DNA of 42,375 nucleotides, from NCBI GenBank assembly GCA_910588795.1, contig CAJURI010000017.1, positions 1 to 42,375 on the forward strand. Reading direction: 5' to 3'. Below the pieces are notes generated by a model. That model ran no database searches. It was given only the letters and a program-made list of their open reading frames with translations, and had not been told where the DNA came from. The position numbers were made by a program, and so were the translations under genes. Below, one piece after another: positions 7,948 to 16,440 of this stretch. The DNA is from an uncultured Duncaniella sp. Lineage in GTDB: Bacteria > Bacteroidota > Bacteroidia > Bacteroidales > Muribaculaceae. The first letter of the stretch is position 1, and every line of letters starts with the position of its first letter.

Positions 7948-9255
7948 CCGGCTTAACCTGCGTGGGAACAAAAACACTATCGACAGTGCCACAACAGCAG
8001 CAAGTGCCCAAGGATAATACAGATATGGAAACGGTGCGGCCGGTGCAATACCGGCAAGCGACGATGCAAGAAGCGTCTGCGCGCCATACGGTATAAGGCA
8101 CTGAACTATGCAGGAGCATGAATCTAACAATGAGGCATTTTTACGCGGATCGATACCATACTTCTCCCCTATCTCTCGAGCAATTCCGCCCACCGTTATT
8201 ATAGCGACCGTATTATTGGCCGTACACAGATTGACGATACCGACCAGGACAGCCACACATGCCTGTGCGCCTCTGAGTCCCGACACCTTGGCGGTAAGAA
8301 CCCTCAACAGATATTGTATTCCTCCGGCAGCCTTGATCACACCAAGCATACCGGCTGCAAGAAGCGTCACAATGATCAGGTCGCCCATCGAATCAATGCC
8401 TTTTCCCATATATCCGAAGACCGAAATCAGATCTACGCCATATATCAGCCCCATACAGGCTGCCGTCAATATGCCAAGAGTGAGCACGATTGTCACATTG
8501 ACGCCACACACAGCTGCTATAAGGACCACAAGATACGGCAATACAAGCCAAGGGTCGGCATCATCACTGATGTGGACATCAGGGGCGCCAATACTCATAA
8601 ACACATATATTATAAGTGTAGCTACGGCTGCCGGCAAAGCTATCCACATATTGGCCTTGAATTTATCGGCCATGCGGCATCCCTGTGATCTGGTTGCGGC
8701 TATTGTCGTGTCGGATATGAATGACAGATTGTCTCCAAAGAACGCACCTCCGAGCACAACGGCAACATAAAACGGCAGACTGGCTCCTGAAGCCGAAGCC
8801 ATCTCTACAGCCAGCGGGGTAAGAGCCACCACTGTTCCCACCGATGTGCCTATGGATAACGAGATGAAACACGATGCGACAAATAGCCCCGGGACAATAT
8901 ATTCCGACGGGAAGAATCTCATTGTAAAATTGACCGTCGCATCTATCGATCCTATCTCCTTGGCCAGCGAGGCAAACGCACCTGCAAGGATGAATATCCA
9001 TATCATATACAGGATATTGGAGTGTCCAGCCGAGCGCGAAAATGTCTCAATCCTGTCAGCGAGCGATCCGCCGTTCCTGTAGATGACCACACTCCACATC
9101 GAAGCTGCAAGCAACGCTACGGCAAGCGGCATCTTATAGAAATCGCCTATGACAATCGATACCACAAGATACAGACATAAGAAGACCGCCACCGGCGACA
9201 ATGCCAGCAACCCCTGCCGTGCCCCTACATCCGATAGCTCAACAGGACCCTTCAT
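7936..9255 (-). CDS. NhaC-family Na+/H+ antiporter-like membrane protein
   Basis: Inner-membrane transporter of 439 aa with about ten to twelve hydrophobic segments spread along its length. It fits the NhaC-type antiporter family (ion transporter superfamily): FVASCFISLSIGTSVGTVVALTPLAVEMA, GGAFFGDNLSFISDTTIAATRSQGC and the C-terminal CSCIVQCLIPYGAQTLLA are segments I recognise from it. The conserved polar run GDNLSFISDTT near the middle is expected to be part of the ion path. Its ATG overlaps the stop of the GNAT gene (ATGA), so it is translationally coupled as the last gene of the rpoN operon. The actual substrate (Na+/H+ or an organic acid exchange) is not determined. Confidence 0.85.
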   Translation of the reverse strand: MKGPVELSDVGARQGLLALSPVAVFLCLYLVVSIVIGDFYKMPLAVALLAASMWSVVIYRNGGSLADRIETFSRSAGHSNILYMIWIFILAGAFASLAKEIGSIDATVNFTMRFFPSEYIVPGLFVASCFISLSIGTSVGTVVALTPLAVEMASASGASLPFYVAVVLGGAFFGDNLSFISDTTIAATRSQGCRMADKFKANMWIALPAAVATLIIYVFMSIGAPDVHISDDADPWLVLPYLVVLIAAVCGVNVTIVLTLGILTAACMGLIYGVDLISVFGYMGKGIDSMGDLIIVTLLAAGMLGVIKAAGGIQYLLRVLTAKVSGLRGAQACVAVLVGIVNLCTANNTVAIITVGGIAREIGEKYGIDPRKNASLLDSCSCIVQCLIPYGAQTLLASSLAGIAPAAPFPYLYYPWALAAVVALSIVFLFPRRLSRKVR

Positions 9256-9821
9256 CAGCCAAGATACTGCATATGGTCCATCATTACATGGACAAACGGA
9301 CGGTCACCCACCTTTGTGAAGCCGACACGCTCATACAGTCGGCGTGCATTAGGATTGATCGGGTCAACAAGTAGTCCGGCCGGCTTGCCACACTTGGCGG
9401 CACGCTCTATTGATGCCCGGAGAAGTGCGCCGGCTATACCTTGTCCACGATACTCCGGCAATACGGCAATCGTGTCAAGATAGAACTCATCGGCATCACA
9501 CTCGTCCTCCACACCCTCAAGGCACAGACCGAGACATGAAGACACGGCTTCAAAAAAGGCCTTGCGGAGCTCATGAAGCCGCGCCCCGTCATAACCTATG
9601 CATACACCTACAGGCTTACCGTCATCATCAATGGCCACGAGTGTGTTGGTATAACTGTATTGTGAGTCCTCACGTTCAGCCAACATCGCAAACATGTCCA
9701 CCACATCATCCACACTATGTTTATCCCCGGCAAGACTCTCCGCAATCTCAATGCCTATGGCATCAACCACAGACTTTCCGATCAGACGGCTGTCCTCAGG
9801 GCGTGCAGGTATTATTTTCAT
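9255..9821 (-). CDS. GNAT-family N-acetyltransferase
   Basis: Cytoplasmic acetyl-CoA-dependent acyltransferase of 188 aa. The acetyl-CoA-binding motif is clear near residues 130-145: LPEYRGQGIAGALLRASI (R/Q-x-x-G-x-G/A). The C-terminal NPNARRLYERVGFTKVG segment is the usual GNAT motif B. The substrate is unknown. It sits one base after ribD and overlaps the NhaC-like start by four bases, so it belongs to the operon, but neighbours do not reveal its target. Confidence 0.85.
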   Translation of the reverse strand: MKIIPARPEDSRLIGKSVVDAIGIEIAESLAGDKHSVDDVVDMFAMLAEREDSQYSYTNTLVAIDDDGKPVGVCIGYDGARLHELRKAFFEAVSSCLGLCLEGVEDECDADEFYLDTIAVLPEYRGQGIAGALLRASIERAAKCGKPAGLLVDPINPNARRLYERVGFTKVGDRPFVHVMMDHMQYLG

Positions 9822-9822
9822 A

Positions 9823-10782
9823 TCAGAACTGTTTATTTTTCAAATTAATAATGCAATTACCGTCTATGACATCCATGGATATCACCTTGCAGTCGCCGCT
9901 TAGCTCCGGAGCCTTCACCTTACCATTTATCTCCTTGCAGCCACGCTCTATCCTCATGGCGTCCCAGATGCCCGAACCAATAAATGAACGGTGCACTTCA
10001 GCACCACCCTCGACAAGCAGAGATGTGACTCCCCTACTGTACAGGTCATCAAGGATATCCGACAATGATGAATATTCTCTATATATGACCGTGCGGCTGT
10101 CTGTAGTCTTACGGATCCTTCCTCTTCGGTCTAGAATCACACGCAGCGGTGAATGACCGGCATATAGTCTCGTATCAAGCCGAGGGTTGTCAGCCAGTGC
10201 GGTCCCGCTGCCGACAAGTATCGCGTCATGCGTGGCACGAAGCCTATGGGACAGCATGGATGTCAGAGGTGTTGAAATTTTCCCGTCGATGTATCCGTCA
10301 GCACTTTCCGCCCACTTAAGAGTGACAAATGGACGTTGTTGACGATGCGCAGTCATAAATTTCTCGTTCAGAGCGGCACATTCCTTCTCAAGGCATCCTA
10401 CAGTCACCTCGACTCCTGCCTCCTCAAGTATGCCCACCCCTCGGCCTGAAACTTTTTCAAAAGGATCAAGACAGCCTACAACCACTCTCGGAATCCCCTT
10501 ATCTATAATCATGGACGCACAAGGGGGCGTCTTGCCATAATGCGAGCAAGGTTCAAGAGTGACATACATCGTGGAATCATGCAACAGAGACTCATCTGTC
10601 ACCGACGCCACGGCATTGACCTCGGCATGCGCTTCACCACAACGCCTGTGCCACCCCTCACCGATAATCCTTCCGGAACGGTCGACCAAGACAGCTCCTA
10701 CCATAGGATTGGGCGATGCGTCAAGCATCCCGTTGCGTGCGAGCGACAGTGCCCGTCGCATATATAGTTCATTGACTTCCAT
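9823..10782 (-). CDS. ribD: Bifunctional riboflavin biosynthesis deaminase/reductase RibD
   Basis: Catalyses two steps of riboflavin synthesis: deamination of the 2,5-diamino-6-ribosylamino-pyrimidinone phosphate, then ribose side-chain reduction. The N-terminal deaminase domain has the zinc site HAEVNAV (near residue 52), PCSHYGKTPPC (near 79-88) and PNPMVGAVLV. The C-terminal reductase domain starts near residue 140 (RPFVTLKWAESADGYIDG) and includes LLVEGGAEVHRSFI. I chose the ATG at 10782 over a TTG at 10803 because MEVNELYMRRALSLA is the typical family start; either way it abuts or overlaps the ispG stop. No FMN riboswitch is visible, and the other rib genes are not in the window. Confidence 0.94.
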   Translation of the reverse strand: MEVNELYMRRALSLARNGMLDASPNPMVGAVLVDRSGRIIGEGWHRRCGEAHAEVNAVASVTDESLLHDSTMYVTLEPCSHYGKTPPCASMIIDKGIPRVVVGCLDPFEKVSGRGVGILEEAGVEVTVGCLEKECAALNEKFMTAHRQQRPFVTLKWAESADGYIDGKISTPLTSMLSHRLRATHDAILVGSGTALADNPRLDTRLYAGHSPLRVILDRRGRIRKTTDSRTVIYREYSSLSDILDDLYSRGVTSLLVEGGAEVHRSFIGSGIWDAMRIERGCKEINGKVKAPELSGDCKVISMDVIDGNCIINLKNKQF

Positions 10783-10799
10783 ACGGCTGCGATATTTAG

Positions 10800-12458
10800 T
10801 CAAGGCTCCACCCAGTCGCCATTCTCCTTTATGATAGAGATCAGCCTCGGGAGTGCCTCTGACGCAGGTATATTCTTAACCACACATGTCTTCCCCTTGT
10901 AAAGGCTGATATGGCCGGGACCGGCTCCGACATATCCGTAGTCAGCATCGGCCATTTCTCCGGGTCCGTTCACAATGCACCCCATGACCCCTATCTTCAA
11001 TCCCTTGAGATGGGATGTCGCAGCTTTTATCTCCTTCAATGTCGACTGAAGGTCATAAAGGGTGCGCCCGCATCCGGGACACGAGATAAATTCGGTCTTG
11101 GATATGCGGTTGCGCGTAGCCTGAAGTATATTCAGCGACAGCTGGTTCAGCTCGTCACGACTCATATCCGGAGCCCCGATGAATATACCGTCGGCCATAC
11201 CGGAAAGGAGCAGATACCCGAAATCCACAGCCGCAGCGATCCTCAATTCATCAGCTGAAACTATATCATAGAACTTCGCGACAATCACAGGATTTTCCAT
11301 GCCGCGTGACGACATGCCGTTGACAAATGACTTTACTTTGAATGCCCAGTCAGCTCCGTCGGCCGACACCGTGACTGCCACATCCGGCCTCTCGGATATT
11401 TTCTTGTACTCCTCGTCCCAATCGTTGTTCAGGTCAGCCCACATGCCATTCTTTGCAGCGTCATCCACAGGATCGAGCCCGATGACTTGTGTGACCCTGC
11501 CGGCCCATGCCGATTTCCTTCGAGAAGGCATACAGGCATCCGTGCCGTCAGGATATCCGTTCATGACAAAATCTCCCGATATCGACGACGCCTCACCGAC
11601 ATGGCGAAGTATCTCCCTGGCCACAGGGATCTCGTGCTCAGGCTCCTCGCTAAGCGACACCCGTATAGTGTCGCCTATACCGTCCATGAGCAGAGAGCCT
11701 ATGCCGACTGCCGACTTTATCCTGCCGTCCTCTCCGTCGCCGGCCTCTGTCACACCGAGATGCAATGGGAAATGCATATCCTCTGCATCCATAGCCACAA
11801 CAAGACGGCGCACGGTCTCAGTCATGACAAGCACGTTTGAAGCCTTGATGGATATGACAACGTCACTGAAACAGTGGCGCACACACACCCGCAAAAACTC
11901 CATCGCGCTCTCCACCATTCCGGCCGGGGTGTCGCCATAACGGCTCATGATTCGGTCAGAAAGCGACCCGTGGTTCACTCCTATACGCAAAGCCGTGTGA
12001 TGTTCCTTGCACAAGTCAAGAAGAGGTACAAGAGCAGCCTCTATCTTCGTGATCTCATCGGCATACTCCTCGTCAGTAAATTCGATCTTCTTGAAAGTGC
12101 GTCCCGGATCAACGAAATTGCCCGGATTGATCCTAACCTTCTCAACCCTTTCGGCAGCCGCAAATGCAGCACGTGGATTGAAGTGCACGTCAGCGACCAG
12201 AGGGACCTTCACACTCATAGAGTCAAGGGCCCTCTTTATCTCGGAAAGGTTCTCGGCCTCACGCACACCCTGGGTGGTGAGACGCACCATCTCGCCTCCG
12301 GCTTCTACTATACGACGCGCCTGCTCTGCCGAACCTATTGTATCGTTGGTGGATGTGGTGGTCATTGACTGCACGACCACCGGATTGTCTCCGCCAATAG
12401 TCACGTCACCTACCCTTACCGGAGAGGTGACGCGACGTGTCCATTGGAATTTTGTCAT
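10800..12458 (-). CDS. ispG: 4-hydroxy-3-methylbut-2-enyl diphosphate synthase (insert-containing IspG)
   Basis: Iron-sulfur enzyme of the MEP isoprenoid pathway that makes HMBPP from MEcPP. The N-terminal TIM barrel starts RRVTSPVRVGDVTIGG and NPVVVQSMTTT. The C-terminal [4Fe-4S] domain has CPGCGRTLYD near residue 460 and GCIVNGPGEMADADYGYVG near 491. At 552 aa it is much longer than E. coli IspG (372 aa); the extra domain between barrel and cluster domain is the form found in plants, Chlamydia and Bacteroidota. The ATG at 12458 is preferred to a GTG at 12476, because the MTKFQWTRRVT start is family-like. It follows purE by 33 bases, a neighbour pair I consider common in this phylum. Confidence 0.95.
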   Translation of the reverse strand: MTKFQWTRRVTSPVRVGDVTIGGDNPVVVQSMTTTSTNDTIGSAEQARRIVEAGGEMVRLTTQGVREAENLSEIKRALDSMSVKVPLVADVHFNPRAAFAAAERVEKVRINPGNFVDPGRTFKKIEFTDEEYADEITKIEAALVPLLDLCKEHHTALRIGVNHGSLSDRIMSRYGDTPAGMVESAMEFLRVCVRHCFSDVVISIKASNVLVMTETVRRLVVAMDAEDMHFPLHLGVTEAGDGEDGRIKSAVGIGSLLMDGIGDTIRVSLSEEPEHEIPVAREILRHVGEASSISGDFVMNGYPDGTDACMPSRRKSAWAGRVTQVIGLDPVDDAAKNGMWADLNNDWDEEYKKISERPDVAVTVSADGADWAFKVKSFVNGMSSRGMENPVIVAKFYDIVSADELRIAAAVDFGYLLLSGMADGIFIGAPDMSRDELNQLSLNILQATRNRISKTEFISCPGCGRTLYDLQSTLKEIKAATSHLKGLKIGVMGCIVNGPGEMADADYGYVGAGPGHISLYKGKTCVVKNIPASEALPRLISIIKENGDWVEP

Positions 12459-12491
12459 AGATAATAAACAAGTCACAAATGTGACAGTGTA

Positions 12492-12998
12492 TCACACCTT
12501 GTATTCGTACTTAACTTCCTTCAGCTCCTCGTTGGCCTTGACTATCTTCTTAGAGAGAGTAGACCGGTATCCTTCATAACGGGCAGCAAGTTCAGGATCA
12601 GACAGAGCAAGTATCTGGACAGCTGTGACAGCTGCATTCATACCGGCATTTATGCCTACTGTCGCGACAGATATGCCCGGAGGCATCTGCACTATCGAAT
12701 ACAAAGCATCCATGCCGCTAAGGGTGGAATTTATCGGAATTCCTATGACCGGCAGCGGAGTCATCGCCGCAATGACACCGGGCAAAGCGGCGGCCATGCC
12801 TGCGGCGGCTATTATCACCTTTATTCCGCGCGCCTGTGCTCCCGTGGCAAATTCTTCCACCTCACGCGGAGTACGGTGAGCCGAAAGTGCGTTCATCTCG
12901 AAAGGGACCTTCATTTCATTGAGAAAATCGGCCGCTTTCTTGAGTATGGGAAGATCGCTTGTGCTCCCCATGATAATACTTACAATTGGTTTCATCAT
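12492..12998 (-). CDS. purE: N5-carboxyaminoimidazole ribonucleotide mutase PurE
   Basis: Class I PurE converts N5-CAIR to CAIR in purine synthesis. The active-site motifs are present: IIMGSTSDLP at the N terminus, SAHRTP near residue 43, AGMAAALPGVIAAMTPLPVIGIP, and SGMDALYSIVQMPPGISVATVGI. The length (168 aa) fits. The start is one of two tandem ATGs at 12998 and 12995; an upstream in-frame ATG at 13061 would overlap the preceding gene and add non-conserved residues. Its usual partner purK is not in the window. Confidence 0.95.
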   Translation of the reverse strand: MMKPIVSIIMGSTSDLPILKKAADFLNEMKVPFEMNALSAHRTPREVEEFATGAQARGIKVIIAAAGMAAALPGVIAAMTPLPVIGIPINSTLSGMDALYSIVQMPPGISVATVGINAGMNAAVTAVQILALSDPELAARYEGYRSTLSKKIVKANEELKEVKYEYKV

Positions 12999-13050
12999 TA
13001 AGATATGCAATATTGATTGTATTATGTAATATCGTCTGTTTCTGAATAAT

Positions 13051-13668
13051 TCAATGAGCAATATGTATCATGGTGCATAGCCATACACACAGGAATCCGT
13101 TCAAGGCACCGGCAAAGACCTGCATAAGAGTGTGGCATTGCAGATACACACGGGCCGTCATGACAAGCCCGGCGGCCAATACTGTCAAAGAAAGCCACAC
13201 ATTAAGATCGCATACGGCCTGATGGGAGGCAGCAAGACGGAACATCATGGCCACAAGTCCCCCCATGGCGGCTGAGTGAGCCGAGATCTTCCATCGGAGA
13301 TTCACGATAATATTCACTATCACGGCAGCAGCACCTCCTGCAAAAAAGAATGTCAGCCACTGCGGCGCGCCGGCTCTCCACAGAAAATATCCGCAGCCGG
13401 CATAACACAACGCCACAAGGATATACGGTATAGTGCGTTCATTCCGTGCATTCAATCCGAAATCCTTCACCACACCTGATTTATAGAGGCCTGTTATACC
13501 CGCTACTGGTATGACGCAGGTAAGCACAAAAGTTATGGCGACCGTGGTCCACAGCACCCTGGACGGAAGTGCCACAAGCACCGACAGGAACGATGCGAGC
13601 ACCATAGCATAGGTAGGCACCAGCAGGGGTGAGAATATCCACGAGAGTATCTGAGATATACGTTTCAT
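13051..13668 (-). CDS. PAP2-like integral membrane protein
   Basis: Membrane protein of 205 aa with about six hydrophobic helices. The C-terminal half has a pattern like the PAP2 phosphatase signature: SAHSAAMGG near residue 134 and ARVYLQCHTLMQVFAG near 172-187, resembling the SGH and SR-x5-H-x3-D motifs, but the terminal Asp is not in its usual place (Gln-Val instead). It may be a lipid phosphatase relative or a non-catalytic member. It lies between rpoN (one base upstream) and purE (52 bases downstream) in the same operon. The function is unknown. Confidence 0.7.
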   Translation of the reverse strand: MKRISQILSWIFSPLLVPTYAMVLASFLSVLVALPSRVLWTTVAITFVLTCVIPVAGITGLYKSGVVKDFGLNARNERTIPYILVALCYAGCGYFLWRAGAPQWLTFFFAGGAAAVIVNIIVNLRWKISAHSAAMGGLVAMMFRLAASHQAVCDLNVWLSLTVLAAGLVMTARVYLQCHTLMQVFAGALNGFLCVWLCTMIHIAH

Positions 13669-13669
13669 A

Positions 13670-15112
13670 TCATATCTTTTTTCTTAATCTTGCAACAGGT
13701 ATTCCAAGTCGTTCACGATATTTAGCCACTGTGCGCCGGGCTATATTGTAGCCGATCCCCGCCAGCATCCCTGTAAGGGCATCGTCACTCAACGGCGACG
13801 AAGGATCCTCCTCCGAAATAAGTCTCTTCAGAGAAGAAAGTATCTCCCTCGACGAGGCCTCCTCTCCTTCATTGACTTTCTCGTTAAAGAAAAATTTCAG
13901 TGAGTAAACCCCGCCCGGCGTGGCAACATACTTCCCGGCTGTGGCTCGCGATATGACCGACATGTCAAGTCCGGTAAGTGACGAAACATCTCTCAGCACC
14001 ATAGGTCTGAGCCGACTCTCGTCCTCTGTAATAAAAAATTCCTTCTGCCAGCGGACTATCGCCTCCATGACATTTATGAGAGTGGAACGTCTCATCTTCA
14101 GAAGCTCGATAAAATCCGATGCCTCTTCCCGTTTTTTCGCTATAAACGACAGTGCCTCGTCATGACGTTTCCCGGCATTATCCATTCCGTCATCTCCATC
14201 CATGACAAAACTTCTCTCGATCACCAGATCGGGTATATTGTTTGGCATGGTGACAGTCACACGGTCATTCTGATCCACCTCCACATAGAAATCCGGAATA
14301 ATATGCCTTGTCCGGTCGTCAGCCTCGCTCTCACCTATCCTGCTTGCAGGCTTCGGGTCAAGCGACCTGATCACCTCATCGGCATCCTTCAACGACTCAC
14401 GGTTCACACCAAGCATCGAGGCAAGCCGATCGAAATGCCTTAAGGAGAATATATCAAAATAATTCCCGACAATCTCTCGCGCAAGACGCGTGGAATCGTT
14501 GTCAGGCAGACGCTTAAGCTGCAACAGCAGACAATCCCTGAGATCATTGGCACCGACTCCGGCCGGATCGAGTCCGCGTATGGCTTCATACACCGACTTC
14601 AGTTCCTCCTCGGAGACCTCTATCCCGGCGTCAAAAGCCAGATCATCACCTATCTGCTGGAGCGAACGGGTCATATATCCGTTGTCGTCAAGATTTCCTA
14701 TGACATAACGGGATATCGCGAGTTTACGTTCCGACATGTCGGTCTCGGCAAGCTGAGACATAAGATAGTCTATCAGAGATCCGTTTCCGGCTACCGCTAC
14801 CGCATCATACACAGGATCATCGGCACTCCGGTTATTGACGCCAAGACGATAAGGAGGTATGTCATCCTCATTGGCATAGTCGGCAAGCTGCATATCCTCA
14901 GCCGTCTCGCCATATGAATCATCCACCCCCTCCCCGTCTCGTTCAGAGACATTATCGGACACCTCAAGGGCCGGATTATCGTCAAGCTCACGGCGCACTT
15001 CCTCCTCAATCTCCGGCTCCGACATCTCAAGCATACGCACGAGCCTGATCTGCAGTGGCGAAAGCCGCAACTGCATCCTCTGTTCAAGCGATTGGCTTAG
15101 AGATTCCTTCAT
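13670..15112 (-). CDS. rpoN: RNA polymerase sigma-54 factor
   Basis: Alternative sigma factor that directs RNA polymerase to -24/-12 promoters and needs AAA+ activators. Region I is Gln/Leu-rich (SLSQSLEQRMQLRLSPLQIRLVRMLEM). An acidic Region II follows (residues ~55-95, DSYGETAEDMQLADYANEDD). The core-binding and DNA-binding domains include SLTGLDMSVISRATAGKYVATPGG, and the RpoN box ARRTVAKYRE lies near residues 458-467. The length (480 aa) is standard. It begins 68 bases after the LegB-like gene. A near-consensus TATCTTTA sits at 15151-15144, so it may have its own promoter or be read through from the upstream gene. I saw no obvious -24/-12 promoter nearby. Confidence 0.96.
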   Translation of the reverse strand: MKESLSQSLEQRMQLRLSPLQIRLVRMLEMSEPEIEEEVRRELDDNPALEVSDNVSERDGEGVDDSYGETAEDMQLADYANEDDIPPYRLGVNNRSADDPVYDAVAVAGNGSLIDYLMSQLAETDMSERKLAISRYVIGNLDDNGYMTRSLQQIGDDLAFDAGIEVSEEELKSVYEAIRGLDPAGVGANDLRDCLLLQLKRLPDNDSTRLAREIVGNYFDIFSLRHFDRLASMLGVNRESLKDADEVIRSLDPKPASRIGESEADDRTRHIIPDFYVEVDQNDRVTVTMPNNIPDLVIERSFVMDGDDGMDNAGKRHDEALSFIAKKREEASDFIELLKMRRSTLINVMEAIVRWQKEFFITEDESRLRPMVLRDVSSLTGLDMSVISRATAGKYVATPGGVYSLKFFFNEKVNEGEEASSREILSSLKRLISEEDPSSPLSDDALTGMLAGIGYNIARRTVAKYRERLGIPVARLRKKI

Positions 15113-15180
15113 TTTAGATCCTATAGTTTAAAATGCCTTTACATAAAGATAACGGGCCACCGCCACTCCGGGTTTACCGG

Positions 15181-16170
15181 CTACACATTATATATTCCGG
15201 TCTTGTACTTTGCAAGATTCTCAGATTTAGTGAACCAGTCTATCGTGACAGCCAGCCCGTCGCGCAGTGTGTGACGCGGTCGCCAGTCGGTAAGCGATGT
15301 TATCAATGTGTTGTCACCGCAAAGGCGGAACACCTCACTCCCGGCAGGTCGAAGCCTCGCAGGATCAGTGACATATCTCACATCTTCACCCATGATTTCG
15401 GCAATAGTCTCGAGAGTCTCCTGCATGGACACCTCTGTCCCTGTCGCTATGTTTATTTCCATTCCTTCAACACCGGGCGTAGTGCCAAGAGCCATGAAAC
15501 CGGCAGCTGTGTCCGCCACAAAATTGAAATCGCGGGTGGGCGTAAGATCACCCACCATTATTTCGCGTTTCCCGGATGCTATCTGAGATATTATCGAAGG
15601 TATTATGGCCCTCGCGCTCTGACGCGGCCCATAAGTGTTGAACGGACGAGCAATGACAACCGGCAGACCGAATGCATTATAGAAACTTCCAGCTATAGCG
15701 TCAGCACCGATCTTGGTGGCACTGTAGGGCGACTGCGGCTGCTTGGGATGTTTCTCGTCAATAGGCACATATCTGGCAGTGCCGTACACTTCGCTTGTAG
15801 AAGTAACCACAAGGCGACCGACACCATTATCCTTGCATGCCTGACATATGTTCAGAGTCCCCTTTATATTGGTATCGACATAACTGTCAGGAGCTATATA
15901 ACTGTAAGGTATAGCGATGAGAGCGGCAAGATGATACACTGTGGAGCATCCCTTGACAATTTCCCTGCACAGATTTGGATCGCGCACATCGCCGGTCACA
16001 ACTTCAAGACCGGGATGCTCGATCCCCTCCAGCCATCCCCAGTAATTGAACGAATTGTATTGGCTTAGAGCCCTCACATCATAACCGGCTGACAGCAGAG
16101 CCTCCACAAGGTGCGACCCGATGAATCCGTCAGCTCCCGTCACGAGCACTTTTTCTCTTGTTGACTGCAT
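15181..16170 (-). CDS. NAD-dependent epimerase/4,6-dehydratase, LegB-like
   Basis: Extended short-chain dehydrogenase/reductase acting on a nucleotide sugar. A Rossmann motif TGADGFIGSH is at residues 11-20; the catalytic triad region shows TSTSE (123-127) and Y149-x3-K153 (YSATK). Segments such as LSQYNSFNYWGWLE, IPYSYIAPDSYVDTNIKGT and RPFNTYGPRQSARAIIP resemble LegB-type 4,6-dehydratases that start legionaminic-acid or other deoxy-amino sugar synthesis. That specificity is by recollection of the family. No aminotransferase or synthase accompanies it; it sits alone between a consensus promoter and rpoN. It could feed the distant polysaccharide locus at 32-42 kb. Confidence 0.8.
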   Translation of the reverse strand: MQSTREKVLVTGADGFIGSHLVEALLSAGYDVRALSQYNSFNYWGWLEGIEHPGLEVVTGDVRDPNLCREIVKGCSTVYHLAALIAIPYSYIAPDSYVDTNIKGTLNICQACKDNGVGRLVVTSTSEVYGTARYVPIDEKHPKQPQSPYSATKIGADAIAGSFYNAFGLPVVIARPFNTYGPRQSARAIIPSIISQIASGKREIMVGDLTPTRDFNFVADTAAGFMALGTTPGVEGMEINIATGTEVSMQETLETIAEIMGEDVRYVTDPARLRPAGSEVFRLCGDNTLITSLTDWRPRHTLRDGLAVTIDWFTKSENLAKYKTGIYNV

Positions 16171-16253
16171 TTATCGATGATTACAGATAGAATATTCTTA
16201 AAAAAAGCTTTTTCATATACCCCGATTCACAAAACGATATCGGAGACAATCCA

Positions 16254-16284
16254 CAAATTTAGACATTTTTTCATAATCCGCAAA
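16254..16284 (-). promoter_or_regulatory. Promoter of the LegB-like gene (and possibly rpoN operon)
   Basis: On the minus strand TTTG (16284-16281), a 19-base spacer and TAAATTTG (16261-16254) match the Bacteroidota consensus. The leader would be about 80 bases. The operon it drives may include rpoN and the six genes beyond. Confidence 0.7.
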
Positions 16285-16377
16285 ATAGCGGTTGATGCTG
16301 TTGATAACAATTTAACAAAATCCAGCCGCATTAACAATATTTTTGTCAACGCATAGTGGTTAATGAAAAATAATTGC

Positions 16378-16385
16378 TACCTTTG
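16378..16385 (+). promoter_or_regulatory. Probable -7 element of the fba promoter
   Basis: TACCTTTG matches TAnnTTTG, 55 bases before the fba start. I do not see a good TTTG at the -33 position (GTGGTT lies there), so only the -7 box is annotated. Confidence 0.55.
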
Positions 16386-16440
16386 TGCTCGGTTCGATTC
16401 TAATATTATACTTCATCAATAACAAATTTATCTATACAAA

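Noticed and set aside
9410..10156. 248-codon plus-strand frame opposite the GNAT and ribD genes
   Set aside because: It crosses two real minus-strand genes and is His/Pro/Ser-rich without domain features.
15133..16068. 311-codon frame opposite the LegB-like gene
   Set aside because: The minus strand encodes clear SDR motifs over the same bases; the plus-strand product has no recognisable features.
16389..16400. GGTTCGATTC resembling a tRNA T-arm
   Set aside because: No acceptor stem or anticodon arm is placed around it; it is in the leader of fba just after the -7 box.
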